NCBI GenBank assembly: GCA_964628465.1
Contig: CAZVOA010000014.1
Location: forward strand, 1 to 64,000
Length of the DNA: 64,000 nt
Origin: JAFGPS01 sp964628465
GTDB lineage: Bacteria > Planctomycetota > Phycisphaerae > Sedimentisphaerales > Anaerobacaceae
Direction: 5' to 3'
The position numbers were made by a program, and so were the translations under genes. The notes under the pieces are model-generated. The model ran no database searches and was not told the origin of the DNA. It saw nothing but the letters and a program-made list of their open reading frames with translations. Below are positions 45,588-54,958 of the stretch, in pieces. Position 1 is the stretch's first letter, and every line of letters begins with the position of its first letter.

Positions 45588-46847
45588 ATGAAATATGATG
45601 TAGCAGATTTATCATTGGCAGAAAAAGGAAAGAAAAGAATACTTTGGGCAGATAACGATATGCCTGTTTTGGCTTCGATTCGCGAAAGATTCGCAAAAAC
45701 CAAACCTCTAAAAGGTAAAAAAGTATCGGCTTGCCTGCATGTAACAGCAGAAACAGCCAATCTGGCTATTGCCTTAAAAGCAGCTGGAGCTGATTTGGTG
45801 CTTTGTGCGTCGAATCCATTGAGTACCCAGGACGACGTAGCCGCTTCACTGGTCAAAGATTTCAAAATATCCGTTCATGCGATATGCGGTGAAAATCGCG
45901 CTACTTACTATAAACATCTCAATGCCGCAATAGACCATAAACCAGTTATCACATTCGATGACGGTGCGGACCTTGTTCATTTACTTCATACAAACCGAAA
46001 ACAAGAAGGTGAAAGAATAATCGCAAGTATGGAAGAAACAACAACCGGTGTCATTCGTTTAAGAGCATTAGCTAATGAAGGAAAGTTAAAATTCCCGGTT
46101 ATCGCGGTCAACGACGCCGCTACAAAACATTTATTCGATAATCGTTACGGCACAGGACAATCTACAGTCGATGGTATTATCAGGGCGACGGATTTCCTCA
46201 TGGCCGGCAAGAAAGTTGTCGTCGCCGGTTACGGCTGGTGCGGACGCGGATTCGCTATGCGTGCCAGGGGAATGGGCTCGATAGTTATTGTCACCGAAAT
46301 TGACGCAGTAAAAGCACTCGAAGCAGCTATGGACGGTTTCCAGGTTATGCCTATGGCAGAAGCGGCAAAAATCGGCGAGCTGTTTCTTACTCTCACAGGC
46401 AACAAAAACGTTATACGCGAAGAGCATTTCAAAGTCATGAAAGATCGCGCAGTAGTTGCAAACAGTGGACATTTCAACGTAGAACTGGATATACCCGGCC
46501 TGAAAAAACTTAGTAAAAAAGTTAAGAAAAATGTACGTCATTGTGTTGATGAATACATTATGAAAAACAATAGAAGTATTTATCTTCTCGCTGAAGGACG
46601 TCTGATTAACCTTGCGGCCGCTGAAGGCCATCCTGCAAGCGTTATGGATATGAGTTTCGCCACACAGGCTCTAACAGCCGAGTATGCAATGAAAATGCAG
46701 GATAAATTGTCCGCGGCCGTTCATGAAGTACCTTTGGATATCGAGCACACAGTAAGTACACTGAAGCTTAAATCGATGAAGATTAACATTGATACACTTA
46801 CACCAGAGCAGGTTAAGTATCTTGCATCGAGCGGCGAAGGAACATAA
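45588..46847 (+). CDS. ahcY: S-adenosylhomocysteine hydrolase
   Basis: A 419-residue adenosylhomocysteinase, which splits SAH into adenosine and homocysteine and so relieves inhibition of methyltransferases. Visible signs are ASNPLSTQDDVAASL, EETTTGVIRL, the catalytic-region VNDAATKHLFDNRYGTGQS, and the NAD-binding GYGWCGRG (214-221). It is the shorter, thermophile/archaea-like class, lacking the insert and the KSDHYRY C terminus of the long class (here ...EQVKYLASSGEGT). SD AAAGGA lies nine bases before the ATG. I see no SAH riboswitch in its leader. Confidence 0.96.
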   Translation: MKYDVADLSLAEKGKKRILWADNDMPVLASIRERFAKTKPLKGKKVSACLHVTAETANLAIALKAAGADLVLCASNPLSTQDDVAASLVKDFKISVHAICGENRATYYKHLNAAIDHKPVITFDDGADLVHLLHTNRKQEGERIIASMEETTTGVIRLRALANEGKLKFPVIAVNDAATKHLFDNRYGTGQSTVDGIIRATDFLMAGKKVVVAGYGWCGRGFAMRARGMGSIVIVTEIDAVKALEAAMDGFQVMPMAEAAKIGELFLTLTGNKNVIREEHFKVMKDRAVVANSGHFNVELDIPGLKKLSKKVKKNVRHCVDEYIMKNNRSIYLLAEGRLINLAAAEGHPASVMDMSFATQALTAEYAMKMQDKLSAAVHEVPLDIEHTVSTLKLKSMKINIDTLTPEQVKYLASSGEGT

Positions 46848-46852
46848 ATCGT

Positions 46853-46937
46853 GATTCGTCGTGCGTGATGAGTATTGCGTTAAAGAAAAAACTCAATACA
46901 CAATACGATATACGCAATATTCAATACGAGACACGAG
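46853..46937. repeat. CGTATTGCG-type word array before membrane-protein gene
   Basis: A run of near-repeats of 'cgtgatgagtattgcg', 'caatacacaatacgatat', 'acgcaatattcaatacgaga'. Forward (CGTATTGCG-like) words fill the first part and their complements (CGCAATACG-like) the second, so the array can fold on itself. It fills the whole gap between ahcY and the next gene and ends four bases before that start codon. Confidence 0.75.
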
Positions 46938-46940
46938 CTT

Positions 46941-48800
46941 ATGGAAAAAAACGAACCAGAAAAGTCGCAGATTGTTGTTTCAAAGTCATTTTTGACGGCT
47001 GGACCAACTTTGCATTATAGCCATAGAAACGTCCAGAGGAACTGGCTTCTTACTGTAGTCGTTTTTGGTTTAACATGTCTTTTCTGGTCGAAGATAGCAA
47101 CCGGCTCATTTTTTTCATTTGAAATCGAAGATGTTGCGACCCAGGAATTCTGGCGTCTTGACCAGTCGCTTGTTACTGGTATAAGTATTTTCGAATATCC
47201 ATGGCAGATTATAGTATTGGGTCTTCTTATGGGTATTATGGCGATTGTTCCCGTCCTGGTATCACAGTTGATGTGTTTTGAATACAGTCTCCCTTTTATA
47301 CTTGAAGTTATCATTCTCGCGAATCTTCCCGGTTTTGCGATATGTTTACTGGTAAGCTGTTTTGCAGTAGCATGCAGGCCTTTGCGTTTTCGCTCTCGTT
47401 TCATCTCTGTTGCTCTTTGTACCGCTCCACAGTTGGCATACTGGATGTATTTTGGCAGGGGAAGAGGAATCGAGCCTGCTGGGATAGGATTTTCGTTGGT
47501 ACCCTGGTTTGTTGCATGGCTGGATAGTCTTGTTATCGCGGGATTTGTTCTGGGCATAGGACATTTTATACGCTATAAACCAGGACTTATCTGGATATTT
47601 GCTTTTATTACACTAAGTCTCGCTATTGTTGTATTCGAAAGCGCAATCGGTTTTGATGAGCTGGATTACCAGCTTTACGTAGCAAAAAATAATCCGGAAC
47701 AAATAAATGAATTTGAACATAATATTTCTGAATCGCTGAAAGATTCGATAAACGATCCAGTTGTCCAAAAATTCCTTCGTGACTTTTATTACCCTGCGGA
47801 CCCCAACCTTAGATGGGAAGTGCTGAAAAGAGAAATTCAGCAAAGCCTAAGTTATGATCGCTGGCCAGGCTGGTATAAATTACCTGAAGAACAGGACTAT
47901 ATTCCGTGGAAGACTGAATTGCTCAAACAATATGATAAATTTATCACTAAACGACCAAAAAGCCAAAGGATGCCGATTGCGCTTTATTATAAAGCAATTC
48001 TCAGCGAATACAGCCCGGATATAAGATATCTTGGAGAAAATGAAAAATTGCGTTTCTACAATGATTATCCATGGGAAAGATCAACGGAAACATGGTTTAG
48101 ATTATATAATGAGTTTGGAGACAGCCCGGAATCACTTGAAGCAAGATGGCGTATTGCAAAACAATGGGCCGGAAGAGGAAATTTTGAGCAGGCGAAAAAC
48201 ATTCTGCTTGAAGCGCAGACAAAAGTAATAGAAAGACTAAAACTGCTCGAAACAGAACAAAAGCCCACAGAGTCACGTTTCGGCTTTAAGATACATCCCG
48301 AAACAGCAATGACCCTATCGAAATTAAAAGACCTACAAAGAAGACTGCAGCTTACAATCAGTCTTATCGGGCAGGAAAATATATCTGAAAATCCGTCAGC
48401 TAATGAAAGACTTAAGCAGCTCGTGATGATAAACAGTCATTCTTTAGATTATCCGCAACAACTTAATACCCTGCTTAGGCAAACAGATGAAAACCATCCT
48501 CTTCGCGATAATATTCTTTTTGCAGAAGCAAAACTCGAAAGCAAAGAAGACATTCGTATCCAGAAATTAGGTGAACTGCATAAGCAATATACAAATACTG
48601 ACGGCGGGATGCAGGCTTTCTACGAATTGGCCTTTACAGATTTCACCAGGTGGCGACAGCAGGATAAGTCAAATACCGAGTTAAAAACAAAATATAAGGA
48701 AGAAGCAAGAACCGCTCTTTCAAATTTTATAAGCTTTTATCCGGAAAGCTTTTACATCGAACAGGCCAAAAAGTATCTGGACGAGATACAAGCCGATTGA
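46941..48800 (+). CDS. Membrane protein with large soluble tail
   Basis: A 619-residue protein I cannot assign. The N-terminal ~240 residues hold about six hydrophobic segments (for example NWLLTVVVFGLTCLFW, IIVLGLLMGIMAIVPVLV, VIILANLPGFAICLLVSC, LIWIFAFITLSLAIVVF). The rest is soluble and helical, with TPR-like spacing (SLEARWRIAKQWAGRGNFEQAKNIL, ARTALSNFISFYPESFYIEQAKKYL), as in proteins that hold complexes together at the membrane. It has no SD site and starts right after the word array. The next such array separates it from the diguanylate cyclase gene, so the two may form a unit. Confidence 0.6.
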   Translation: MEKNEPEKSQIVVSKSFLTAGPTLHYSHRNVQRNWLLTVVVFGLTCLFWSKIATGSFFSFEIEDVATQEFWRLDQSLVTGISIFEYPWQIIVLGLLMGIMAIVPVLVSQLMCFEYSLPFILEVIILANLPGFAICLLVSCFAVACRPLRFRSRFISVALCTAPQLAYWMYFGRGRGIEPAGIGFSLVPWFVAWLDSLVIAGFVLGIGHFIRYKPGLIWIFAFITLSLAIVVFESAIGFDELDYQLYVAKNNPEQINEFEHNISESLKDSINDPVVQKFLRDFYYPADPNLRWEVLKREIQQSLSYDRWPGWYKLPEEQDYIPWKTELLKQYDKFITKRPKSQRMPIALYYKAILSEYSPDIRYLGENEKLRFYNDYPWERSTETWFRLYNEFGDSPESLEARWRIAKQWAGRGNFEQAKNILLEAQTKVIERLKLLETEQKPTESRFGFKIHPETAMTLSKLKDLQRRLQLTISLIGQENISENPSANERLKQLVMINSHSLDYPQQLNTLLRQTDENHPLRDNILFAEAKLESKEDIRIQKLGELHKQYTNTDGGMQAFYELAFTDFTRWRQQDKSNTELKTKYKEEARTALSNFISFYPESFYIEQAKKYLDEIQAD

Positions 48801-48802
48801 TA

Positions 48803-48888
48803 TAATTCGTATTGCGTCGAGCGTAAAGCGTATCGCGTTTAACGCAATACACAAGACTCGCGACGCAATACGAAATAAGCAATACAAA
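48803..48888. repeat. CGTATTGCG-type word array before GGDEF gene
   Basis: Near-repeats: 'cgtattgcgtcgagcgta', 'cgtatcgcgtttaacgca', then the complementary words 'acgcaatacacaaga', 'cgacgcaatacgaaata'. As at 46853-46937, the array fills an intergenic gap and ends just before an ATG (48891) without an SD site. Confidence 0.75.
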
Positions 48889-48890
48889 AA

Positions 48891-50051
48891 ATGAATCAAA
48901 ACAATAATAAAATTCTGTTTATTGGTGACATTGACAGAGCCTTTATAAATAAAGACTTACAAGCAAATTCCAACTGCGATATTTGTACCTCAATTCCCCA
49001 GGCAATTGAGACGCTAAAGAATAATACATATTCAGCAATCGCGGTTGTCGTTTGGTCTGTCCAGTCAAAATTGAATCCTTTACTCAAAATTTTCCGAGAC
49101 AATAGCTCCGCACGGATTGTACTTTTAGCACAAATGTATGAAGAACCTATCGCGATTCGGCTTATGTGTTCTTCTTACCTGCCGCGACAGGGCGCGAACA
49201 CGGTGGGTAAAGATCAACCGCTTGTCGATGATTATATGATATGTCCGGTAGATGCAGATAATTTCTATTGCTCGGTTTTAGGTGTTCCATATTCTGAAAC
49301 TCAGAATCCAGCACCCAGTACTCTCGTCACGGCGAAGGCTGATGTCGCGGCAGGACAGTACGAATTAAGTACAAGAATAAGACATCTCGAAAAATTGGCA
49401 ACAGAAGATGATTTAACCGGCCTTAAAAACAGAAGATATATAATGGAATTTACCCGGCAAATCATCGAATATACACAGGAAGAAAATAGCCGGGTGACTT
49501 TACTTGTATTCGACATAGATAACTTTAAAAAATATAATGACGTGTACGGTCATATGGCTGGTGATGAAATTTTAAAACAGGCGTCACGCCTTATGCGGCG
49601 ATGCTGCAGACCGCATGATGTTGTCGGCAGAATTGGGGGCGATGAATTCGCTGTTGTATTCTGGGATGACCCGTCAATTCTTAAAACAGTTATAGAGCAA
49701 TCCAAAGTAAACGACAGACGTTCTATCGACTCGGACCATCCGCATGAGGCTATGCTTATTGCGAAACGATTTATAAGTGAGTTGGAAAAAACCCCATCCC
49801 CTATCACAAACCCAAAAATTACCAGCCGCGACACGGAGCAGCTCGCTGAAACAGATAGCGAGAATTATCGACAGGAATGGCGGGCTGAATTAGGACCAGA
49901 GGGAATTGGAACATTAACAATAAGCGGCGGACTGGCAAGCTATCCAAGGGATGGTAAAACTGTGCAGGAACTCTTTGAGCAGGCCGACAAAGCTCTTCTG
50001 GAAGCAAAACGTGACGGCAAAAACAGAATCTACCTCGTTGGAAAGCCCTAA
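48891..50051 (+). CDS. Diguanylate cyclase (GGDEF) with REC-like N terminus
   Basis: A 386-residue protein. Residues ~1-135 resemble a response-regulator receiver fold but lack a clear phospho-acceptor pattern. A linker coil (~155-172) leads to the GGDEF domain: DDLTGLKNRRYI (173-184), FDIDNFKKYND (207-217), GRIGGDEF (246-253). The inhibitory I-site RPHD sits at 240-243, five residues before GGDEF. An insert of ~60 residues (~260-330) splits the domain before LTISGGLASYPRDG. It should make cyclic di-GMP with product feedback. It converges on the glycosyltransferase gene with a 15-base gap. Confidence 0.9.
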   Translation: MNQNNNKILFIGDIDRAFINKDLQANSNCDICTSIPQAIETLKNNTYSAIAVVVWSVQSKLNPLLKIFRDNSSARIVLLAQMYEEPIAIRLMCSSYLPRQGANTVGKDQPLVDDYMICPVDADNFYCSVLGVPYSETQNPAPSTLVTAKADVAAGQYELSTRIRHLEKLATEDDLTGLKNRRYIMEFTRQIIEYTQEENSRVTLLVFDIDNFKKYNDVYGHMAGDEILKQASRLMRRCCRPHDVVGRIGGDEFAVVFWDDPSILKTVIEQSKVNDRRSIDSDHPHEAMLIAKRFISELEKTPSPITNPKITSRDTEQLAETDSENYRQEWRAELGPEGIGTLTISGGLASYPRDGKTVQELFEQADKALLEAKRDGKNRIYLVGKP

Positions 50052-50066
50052 ATCAAATGATATGTA

Positions 50067-51116
50067 TTAAAAAATTACATTCATAAAGTTCTTCACAGAT
50101 TGCTCGGTTTTCCATGCTGGGGTAAAACCATTGAAATATTTCGAGTATTCAATCGCTTCTTTCAATTTAAGTTTGTACTGGCTGACATGATGAAAATATT
50201 TTTTCCCCTCGTAGAAATCGCCCAGATATTCCTGCTCGCTCTGACCTGGAGTTGGCAAAAATAAAACATTCTTTTTGTTCAGTTCCGCCAGTTCCATAAC
50301 AGTAGTATAACCGGACCTGCTAATGATAAACTTTGAGCGGTTCATCATTTCTTCCTGCTGACCGGAATTCAAAAAGCTATAAACCTGTACATCGCCGCTC
50401 GTACTTGTTTCAATACTATCGGGATTTCCGCCAGCGATTACAATTTTACCTTCGAGCTGGTCAAGCTGCGACATTATCTTTTTATAAAGAATTGATCTTT
50501 GAGGTTCGGGACCTGAAAGTGAAATAAAATAATCTATATCCTCAGTCACATTTTTTTTCTTAACGTGAGATAATATTCCGATGTACCTTGCTTTGTCTTT
50601 ACATTTATATCTCAATTGATGAGAGAGTCTGCCGGAAAGATTCGGCTCATCAAAGTCCGGCACAATAATATATTTATATTTGCTCATCCTCATATTGAGC
50701 CACCTTTCGACAATTCTCTCTGCGCCGACAGGTGTTATGAATCTGAGTTGGTGATTTATCAGGTAAGAATTATCCACCCTGTCATAAACATCATACCTGC
50801 AGTCGGAAATTACTTTGTCGAAACCCTGAGCTATAATCTTTTTCGATTTCTTTCTTGCTCTCCGAAGCGTGCGTATCATTATAGGTGACGACAGAGCGAA
50901 TTTTGTTTTGAAAAAAGGAGTCTTCGTATAAGGCAGGTAAATACTGGGAACGTCATAATAAGTACACTTGTCCCCAAAATATCCCTGCGCGAGCTTCAAT
51001 GCCCTTCCGGTCGAGAGAATATGAACTTCATTGCTCTTCAACAGTTCCGTTATCAACGGAATGTCCCTTGTCGCATGTCCAAGTCCCCAGTCAAAAATTC
51101 CAAAAAGTATTTTCAT
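50067..51116 (-). CDS. GT-B glycosyltransferase, MurG-like
   Basis: A 349-residue GT-B fold enzyme with the N-terminal MKILFGIFDWGLGHATRD (the GLGH loop of the MurG/UDP-GlcNAc group) and C-terminal FIISRSGYTTVMELAELNKKNVLFLPTPGQSEQE, the nucleotide-sugar binding half. It is shorter and more diverged than MurG itself, so it more likely glycosylates a lipid or cell-wall component than carries out peptidoglycan lipid II synthesis. It starts three bases after the ruvB stop and is thus the last gene of the housekeeping operon. Confidence 0.83.
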   Translation of the reverse strand: MKILFGIFDWGLGHATRDIPLITELLKSNEVHILSTGRALKLAQGYFGDKCTYYDVPSIYLPYTKTPFFKTKFALSSPIMIRTLRRARKKSKKIIAQGFDKVISDCRYDVYDRVDNSYLINHQLRFITPVGAERIVERWLNMRMSKYKYIIVPDFDEPNLSGRLSHQLRYKCKDKARYIGILSHVKKKNVTEDIDYFISLSGPEPQRSILYKKIMSQLDQLEGKIVIAGGNPDSIETSTSGDVQVYSFLNSGQQEEMMNRSKFIISRSGYTTVMELAELNKKNVLFLPTPGQSEQEYLGDFYEGKKYFHHVSQYKLKLKEAIEYSKYFNGFTPAWKTEQSVKNFMNVIF

Positions 51117-51119
51117 ATA

Positions 51120-52172
51120 CTATTCGAATAATTCCATTTCATTTTCAGATTCTTTTTCAGATTGTTTCTTTTTTTTCGTTTTTATTCCCAAATGGTCACA
51201 AGCCTGCTGCGTGATTTCCCTGCCTCGTTTCGTTCTGCGAAGGAAACCTATCTGCAAAAGATACGGCTCGACAACATCCTCCAAAGTATCCCTTTCCTCG
51301 CCAAGCGTAGCGGCTATCGCTTCGATGCCCGCCGGTCCGCCTTCGTAAATATCCACAAGAGCAAATAGAACCGACCTGTCAAGCTCATCCAGTCCGAGTT
51401 TGTCGATTCGTTCCATTTTCAAGGAGCTTTCCACAATCTTCGTACTAAGTACACCTGTTCCTTTAACCTGTGCGTAATCGCGTACACGTTTTAGCAATCT
51501 GTTCGCGATTCGCGGCGTTCCTCGCGAACACGCCGCTATCAACTCAAGCGTTCCATCCTCGTATTGAAGATCGAGCAGTTTCGCTGACCTGCTGATTATT
51601 TGTGTCAAATCATCTACTGTGTAAAAATCCAGGTGATACATCATTCCGAACCTGCTGCGAAGCGGCGAGCTAAGCAATCCGGCTCGCGTTGTCGCGCCTA
51701 TCAAAGTGAAACGTTTGAGAGGAAAGTTAATCGTTTTGGCATGTAAGCCGCTATCTACTGTATAATCGACTTTGAAATCTTCCATCGCTGGGTAGATAAA
51801 TTCCTCGACCGGCGTACTGAGCCGATGAATTTCGTCTATAAAAAGCACATCACCTGTATTGACGTTGCTCAGCAAACCCATTATGTCCCCAGCTTTCGCA
51901 AGAGCTGGTCCCGAAGTACAGCGAACTTTCGCTCCCATTTCGTTGGCGACTACATTTGCCAATGTCGTTTTGCCAAGTCCGGGAGGGCCGTAAAACAATA
52001 TATGTTCGAGCGGCTCTTTTCTTTTTTTCGCGGCTTCTATCGCTATGGAAAGTTTTTCCTTAACGTTATGCTGACCTATACATTCGGTAAGCGCCTTTGG
52101 ACGCAGTGACATATTGAAATGCTCTTCACTGTCGCTCAAAGATTGTCCACTTATTATTCTGCCTATAGTCAT
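51120..52172 (-). CDS. ruvB: Holliday junction helicase subunit RuvB
   Basis: A 350-residue AAA+ motor that drives branch migration with RuvA. Walker A is GPPGLGKT (62-69), Walker B FIDEIH (112-117), sensor LIGATTRAGLLSSPLRSRFG (arginine-finger region), and the C-terminal winged helix ends ITQQACDHLGI. A Lys/Glu-rich tail follows. There is no SD site; the start codon abuts an 'actaaatacta' word array (52174-52209) that lies between ruvA and ruvB. Confidence 0.96.
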   Translation of the reverse strand: MTIGRIISGQSLSDSEEHFNMSLRPKALTECIGQHNVKEKLSIAIEAAKKRKEPLEHILFYGPPGLGKTTLANVVANEMGAKVRCTSGPALAKAGDIMGLLSNVNTGDVLFIDEIHRLSTPVEEFIYPAMEDFKVDYTVDSGLHAKTINFPLKRFTLIGATTRAGLLSSPLRSRFGMMYHLDFYTVDDLTQIISRSAKLLDLQYEDGTLELIAACSRGTPRIANRLLKRVRDYAQVKGTGVLSTKIVESSLKMERIDKLGLDELDRSVLFALVDIYEGGPAGIEAIAATLGEERDTLEDVVEPYLLQIGFLRRTKRGREITQQACDHLGIKTKKKKQSEKESENEMELFE

Positions 52173-52209
52173 TTTTTAGTTTTTAGTCGTTAGTTGTTAG
52201 TATTTAGTT
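52173..52209. repeat. ACTAAATACTA-type word array before ruvB
   Basis: Read on the minus strand the gap is 'aactaaatactaacaactaa' followed by 'cgactaaaaactaaaa', then the ruvB ATG. It is a chain of four or five ACTAAxxx words. A like chain lies at 6131-6163. It is the entire ruvA-ruvB spacer. Confidence 0.7.
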
Positions 52210-52839
52210 TTATACTTCCACGCCCTGCTTGAGTCTGTACACAAGAGGCACAAGGGCTTCGGCGGTCGTTATGTCAGGATGCTTTTTTCTTGCCATTTCA
52301 ACCAGTTCTATCGCTTCGGAGCGTTTCTCACCCCATGCAATGAGGATTTCGAGAGCTTCAACCTGGTACGGCTTAAAACCGACTTCTGTCTTCGCACTCG
52401 TTTGAGCCTGCTCCGCAAACTCCTGCAATTTACCTTTCAAGTCAGCGATAATCTGCTGAGCCATTCTAGCCCCGATTCCGGATAAGGTGAGTAACAATTT
52501 CTCATCGCCATTTTCTATAGCGGTCGCAATAGACGCTACCGGAAGACTGAGCGAACGTAAACCTTTTTTTATACCCATTCCTTTAACGCTGGTATATTTT
52601 TTGAAAAAGTCTCTCTCGCCCGCGTTCAAAAAACCTACCATTCTTGGAACGAGATTTCCACCTCCGAGAGAGCCTTCGTAATATTCCATCGTACAAAGCG
52701 TAATATCCGAGCCAGCTTTGCCCGAAAGCGCATCAACACAATAACTTGCAAGCATTACTTCATAACTCACCGCTCCAACCTTTACAAGGCACGATTCAGT
52801 ATCAAGTTTAACTAATTGTCCTTCTATTTGAGCAATCAT
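52210..52839 (-). CDS. ruvA: Holliday junction binding protein RuvA
   Basis: A 209-residue RuvA. It begins MIAQIEGQLVKLDTESC (OB fold), has YTSVKGMGIKKGLRSL and LLTLSGIGARMAQQII (helix-hairpin-helix motifs that grip the junction), and ends with a short domain III that meets RuvB. The first HhH is less canonical than the second. It starts four bases after ruvC and is separated from ruvB by the 37-base word array. Confidence 0.95.
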   Translation of the reverse strand: MIAQIEGQLVKLDTESCLVKVGAVSYEVMLASYCVDALSGKAGSDITLCTMEYYEGSLGGGNLVPRMVGFLNAGERDFFKKYTSVKGMGIKKGLRSLSLPVASIATAIENGDEKLLLTLSGIGARMAQQIIADLKGKLQEFAEQAQTSAKTEVGFKPYQVEALEILIAWGEKRSEAIELVEMARKKHPDITTAEALVPLVYRLKQGVEV

Positions 52840-52843
52840 ATTT

Positions 52844-53326
52844 TTAAGTTGTTATCTGCAGCGAGTTCGCACAACACAGAGCCGCTGCTATGGCATCTGC
52901 TACGTCATTTGGCTCAGGCATCTCAGCGAGCATAAAAATCGTCTGGATGGTTCTCTGAACCTGCTCTTTTGTCGCCCTGCCGTTGCCTGTTATCGACTTC
53001 TTTATTCGAGTCGCACTGAAACTTTTTACCTCAATCATAGACTGAGCACATTTTTGCAGTATAACACCTCTTGCGTGTCCCATCAATATCGCAGTTTTCG
53101 GATGAGCATAATGCGAGTACAATTCCTCGACCGCGACTATATCAGGCTTGAAGTTTTCGAGAATTTCACTTATATCGTATGCGATCCTATTCAATCTTTG
53201 GGCAAGAGGCAAATCGGCCGGCGTACGAATAAAGCCTGCTTCGACCAGCTTTTCACCTTCGACGCTTGTTTCCATACAGGCATACCCGCAAACCTGCAAA
53301 CCGGGATCGATACCAAGTATTATCAT
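52844..53326 (-). CDS. ruvC: Holliday junction resolvase RuvC
   Basis: A 160-residue RuvC nuclease. The acidic catalytic residues are visible as D7 in IILGIDPGLQVCGY, E in VAVEELYSH and D in DVADAIAAALC. It starts inside the end of cysS (four-base overlap) and is followed by ruvA after four bases, so cysS-ruvC-ruvA-ruvB is one operon. Confidence 0.96.
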   Translation of the reverse strand: MIILGIDPGLQVCGYACMETSVEGEKLVEAGFIRTPADLPLAQRLNRIAYDISEILENFKPDIVAVEELYSHYAHPKTAILMGHARGVILQKCAQSMIEVKSFSATRIKKSITGNGRATKEQVQRTIQTIFMLAEMPEPNDVADAIAAALCCANSLQITT

Positions 53327-54801
53327 TTTTTTCTCCAGAACGTTCCCTGCGGCGAATCTTCAAGAACAATTCCTGCTTCATCTATTTTTTTGCGAATCTC
53401 ATCGGATCGTGCATAATCTTTCTGTTTTCGAGCTTCGTTACGCTGTCCAATTAAAATATTCACCAGCTTATCCATCGTTTCGTTATCCGCTGAACCCGAT
53501 TGTTCATACTCGTCCTTAACGATTCCAAGTACGTCGCCGCCAAGCATGGTGAACAATCCGTCAATTGCTTCAAGAGTCTGTTTGTTTGCTTTATTTTCCA
53601 GAAGTAATTTCTGAGTATCACGTACAAGCTCGAACAGAACAGATAATGCAATTGATGTATTAAGGTCATCGTTCATGGCCTTTTCGAATTTTTCTTTTAA
53701 TTCTTCGAGAGTTTTTCCAACAGTTTCATCAACTTCGCCATCAGCCGCAGCCTTGATTCTATTTCTTACTTCGATAACACATGAAGAAATTTTCTCATAG
53801 CCGCTCTTTGCTGAATACAACGCCGCATCGGAAAAATCCAGCGGACTTCTATAATGGCTATTCAAAATCAGCTGCCTTATCGCCAGCGGATTATAGTCCC
53901 TTGTTAACCTTTCATGTGTACCGGAAAATGCCTGTTTGAGCGTAATGAAATTATTCAGGCTCTTACCCATTTTCTGGCCGTCAACTGTAACCATATTATG
54001 ATGAATCCAGTATCGTACAAATTCTACACCATTTGCGGCTTCCGATTGCGCAATTTCGCATTCGTGATGAGGAAACTGATTTTCCAGGCCGCCGCCGTGA
54101 ATGTCGATTGTTTTACCGAGATATTTCATACTCATAACCGAGCATTCGAGATGCCAGCCGGGATAACCCATTCCCCACGGGCTGGGCCATTGCATGATAT
54201 GGTTAGGCTCGGCTTTCTTCCAGATGGCGAAATCGACTGGACTTTTCTTTTCAGGCGAAACTTCCACACGTGTACCGGAAATCATTTCTTCAATGTTTCT
54301 GCCGGAAAGTTTCCCGTAATCCTTGAACTTCGAGACATCGAAATATACAGAACCATTAACTTCGTAGGCATAACCTTTGTCAAGCAGGGTTTTTACCAAC
54401 TCTATCTGCTCGGTTATATGGCCGCTCGCGCGTGGACTTATATCAGGGCGAACGCAATTCAGCTTGTCCATATCCTCAAAATAGCTGCGGGTATAATATT
54501 CAGCCACGGCCATCGGATGTTTATGTTCGGTTTTGGCTTTTTTCGCGATTTTATCTTCGCCTTCGTCGGCGTCGTCGGTCAGGTGACCTACATCAGTAAT
54601 ATTCTGAACGTAAGTGACATTGTAGCCGAGGTAGCGAAGATACCTGAGCAGAATATCGAAACTGATATAACTTTTCGCGTGACCGAGATGCGCATGACCA
54701 TACACAGTAGGCCCGCAAACATACATCCCTACTCGCCCTTTTTCCAAAGGTACAAATTCTTCCTGCCTTCTCGTTAAACTATTATAAAGCTCTAATCCCA
54801 T
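53323..54801 (-). CDS. cysS: Cysteinyl-tRNA synthetase
   Basis: A 492-residue class Ia aminoacyl-tRNA synthetase. Cys-specific zinc site C29 in MYVCGPTVY; HIGH motif HAHLGH (36-41); zinc ligands in WHLECSVMS and HHECEIAQSE; KMSKS motif as KMGKS in DGQKMGKSLNN. AAAGGA lies very close to the ATG. The upstream gap to ispF holds a long hairpin repeat. Confidence 0.97.
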   Translation of the reverse strand: MGLELYNSLTRRQEEFVPLEKGRVGMYVCGPTVYGHAHLGHAKSYISFDILLRYLRYLGYNVTYVQNITDVGHLTDDADEGEDKIAKKAKTEHKHPMAVAEYYTRSYFEDMDKLNCVRPDISPRASGHITEQIELVKTLLDKGYAYEVNGSVYFDVSKFKDYGKLSGRNIEEMISGTRVEVSPEKKSPVDFAIWKKAEPNHIMQWPSPWGMGYPGWHLECSVMSMKYLGKTIDIHGGGLENQFPHHECEIAQSEAANGVEFVRYWIHHNMVTVDGQKMGKSLNNFITLKQAFSGTHERLTRDYNPLAIRQLILNSHYRSPLDFSDAALYSAKSGYEKISSCVIEVRNRIKAAADGEVDETVGKTLEELKEKFEKAMNDDLNTSIALSVLFELVRDTQKLLLENKANKQTLEAIDGLFTMLGGDVLGIVKDEYEQSGSADNETMDKLVNILIGQRNEARKQKDYARSDEIRKKIDEAGIVLEDSPQGTFWRKK

Positions 54802-54958
54802 AATTCCTTTCTTCTTTTAGCCACAGAGGGCACAGAGAACACAGAGATTGTAGGGTGCGTGCCAACGCACCAAACAACCAGCAAAAGGAAATGGTGCGTT
54901 GTCACACACCCTACTCTGCTTTTTTTAATCCGTGTTAATCAGTGTCTTAAAACCCTAT
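54802..54958. repeat. Intergenic repeat cluster with long hairpin
   Basis: The gap between ispF and cysS carries 'agccacagagggcacagaga' (54820-54839), a 23-base inverted repeat with only two mismatches (54850-54872, GTAGGGTGCGTGCCAACG..., against 54893-54915), and 'taatccgtgttaatcagtgt' (54926-54945). The hairpin's right arm and flank are the inverted copy of 88-113. I see no gene in it. Confidence 0.8.
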
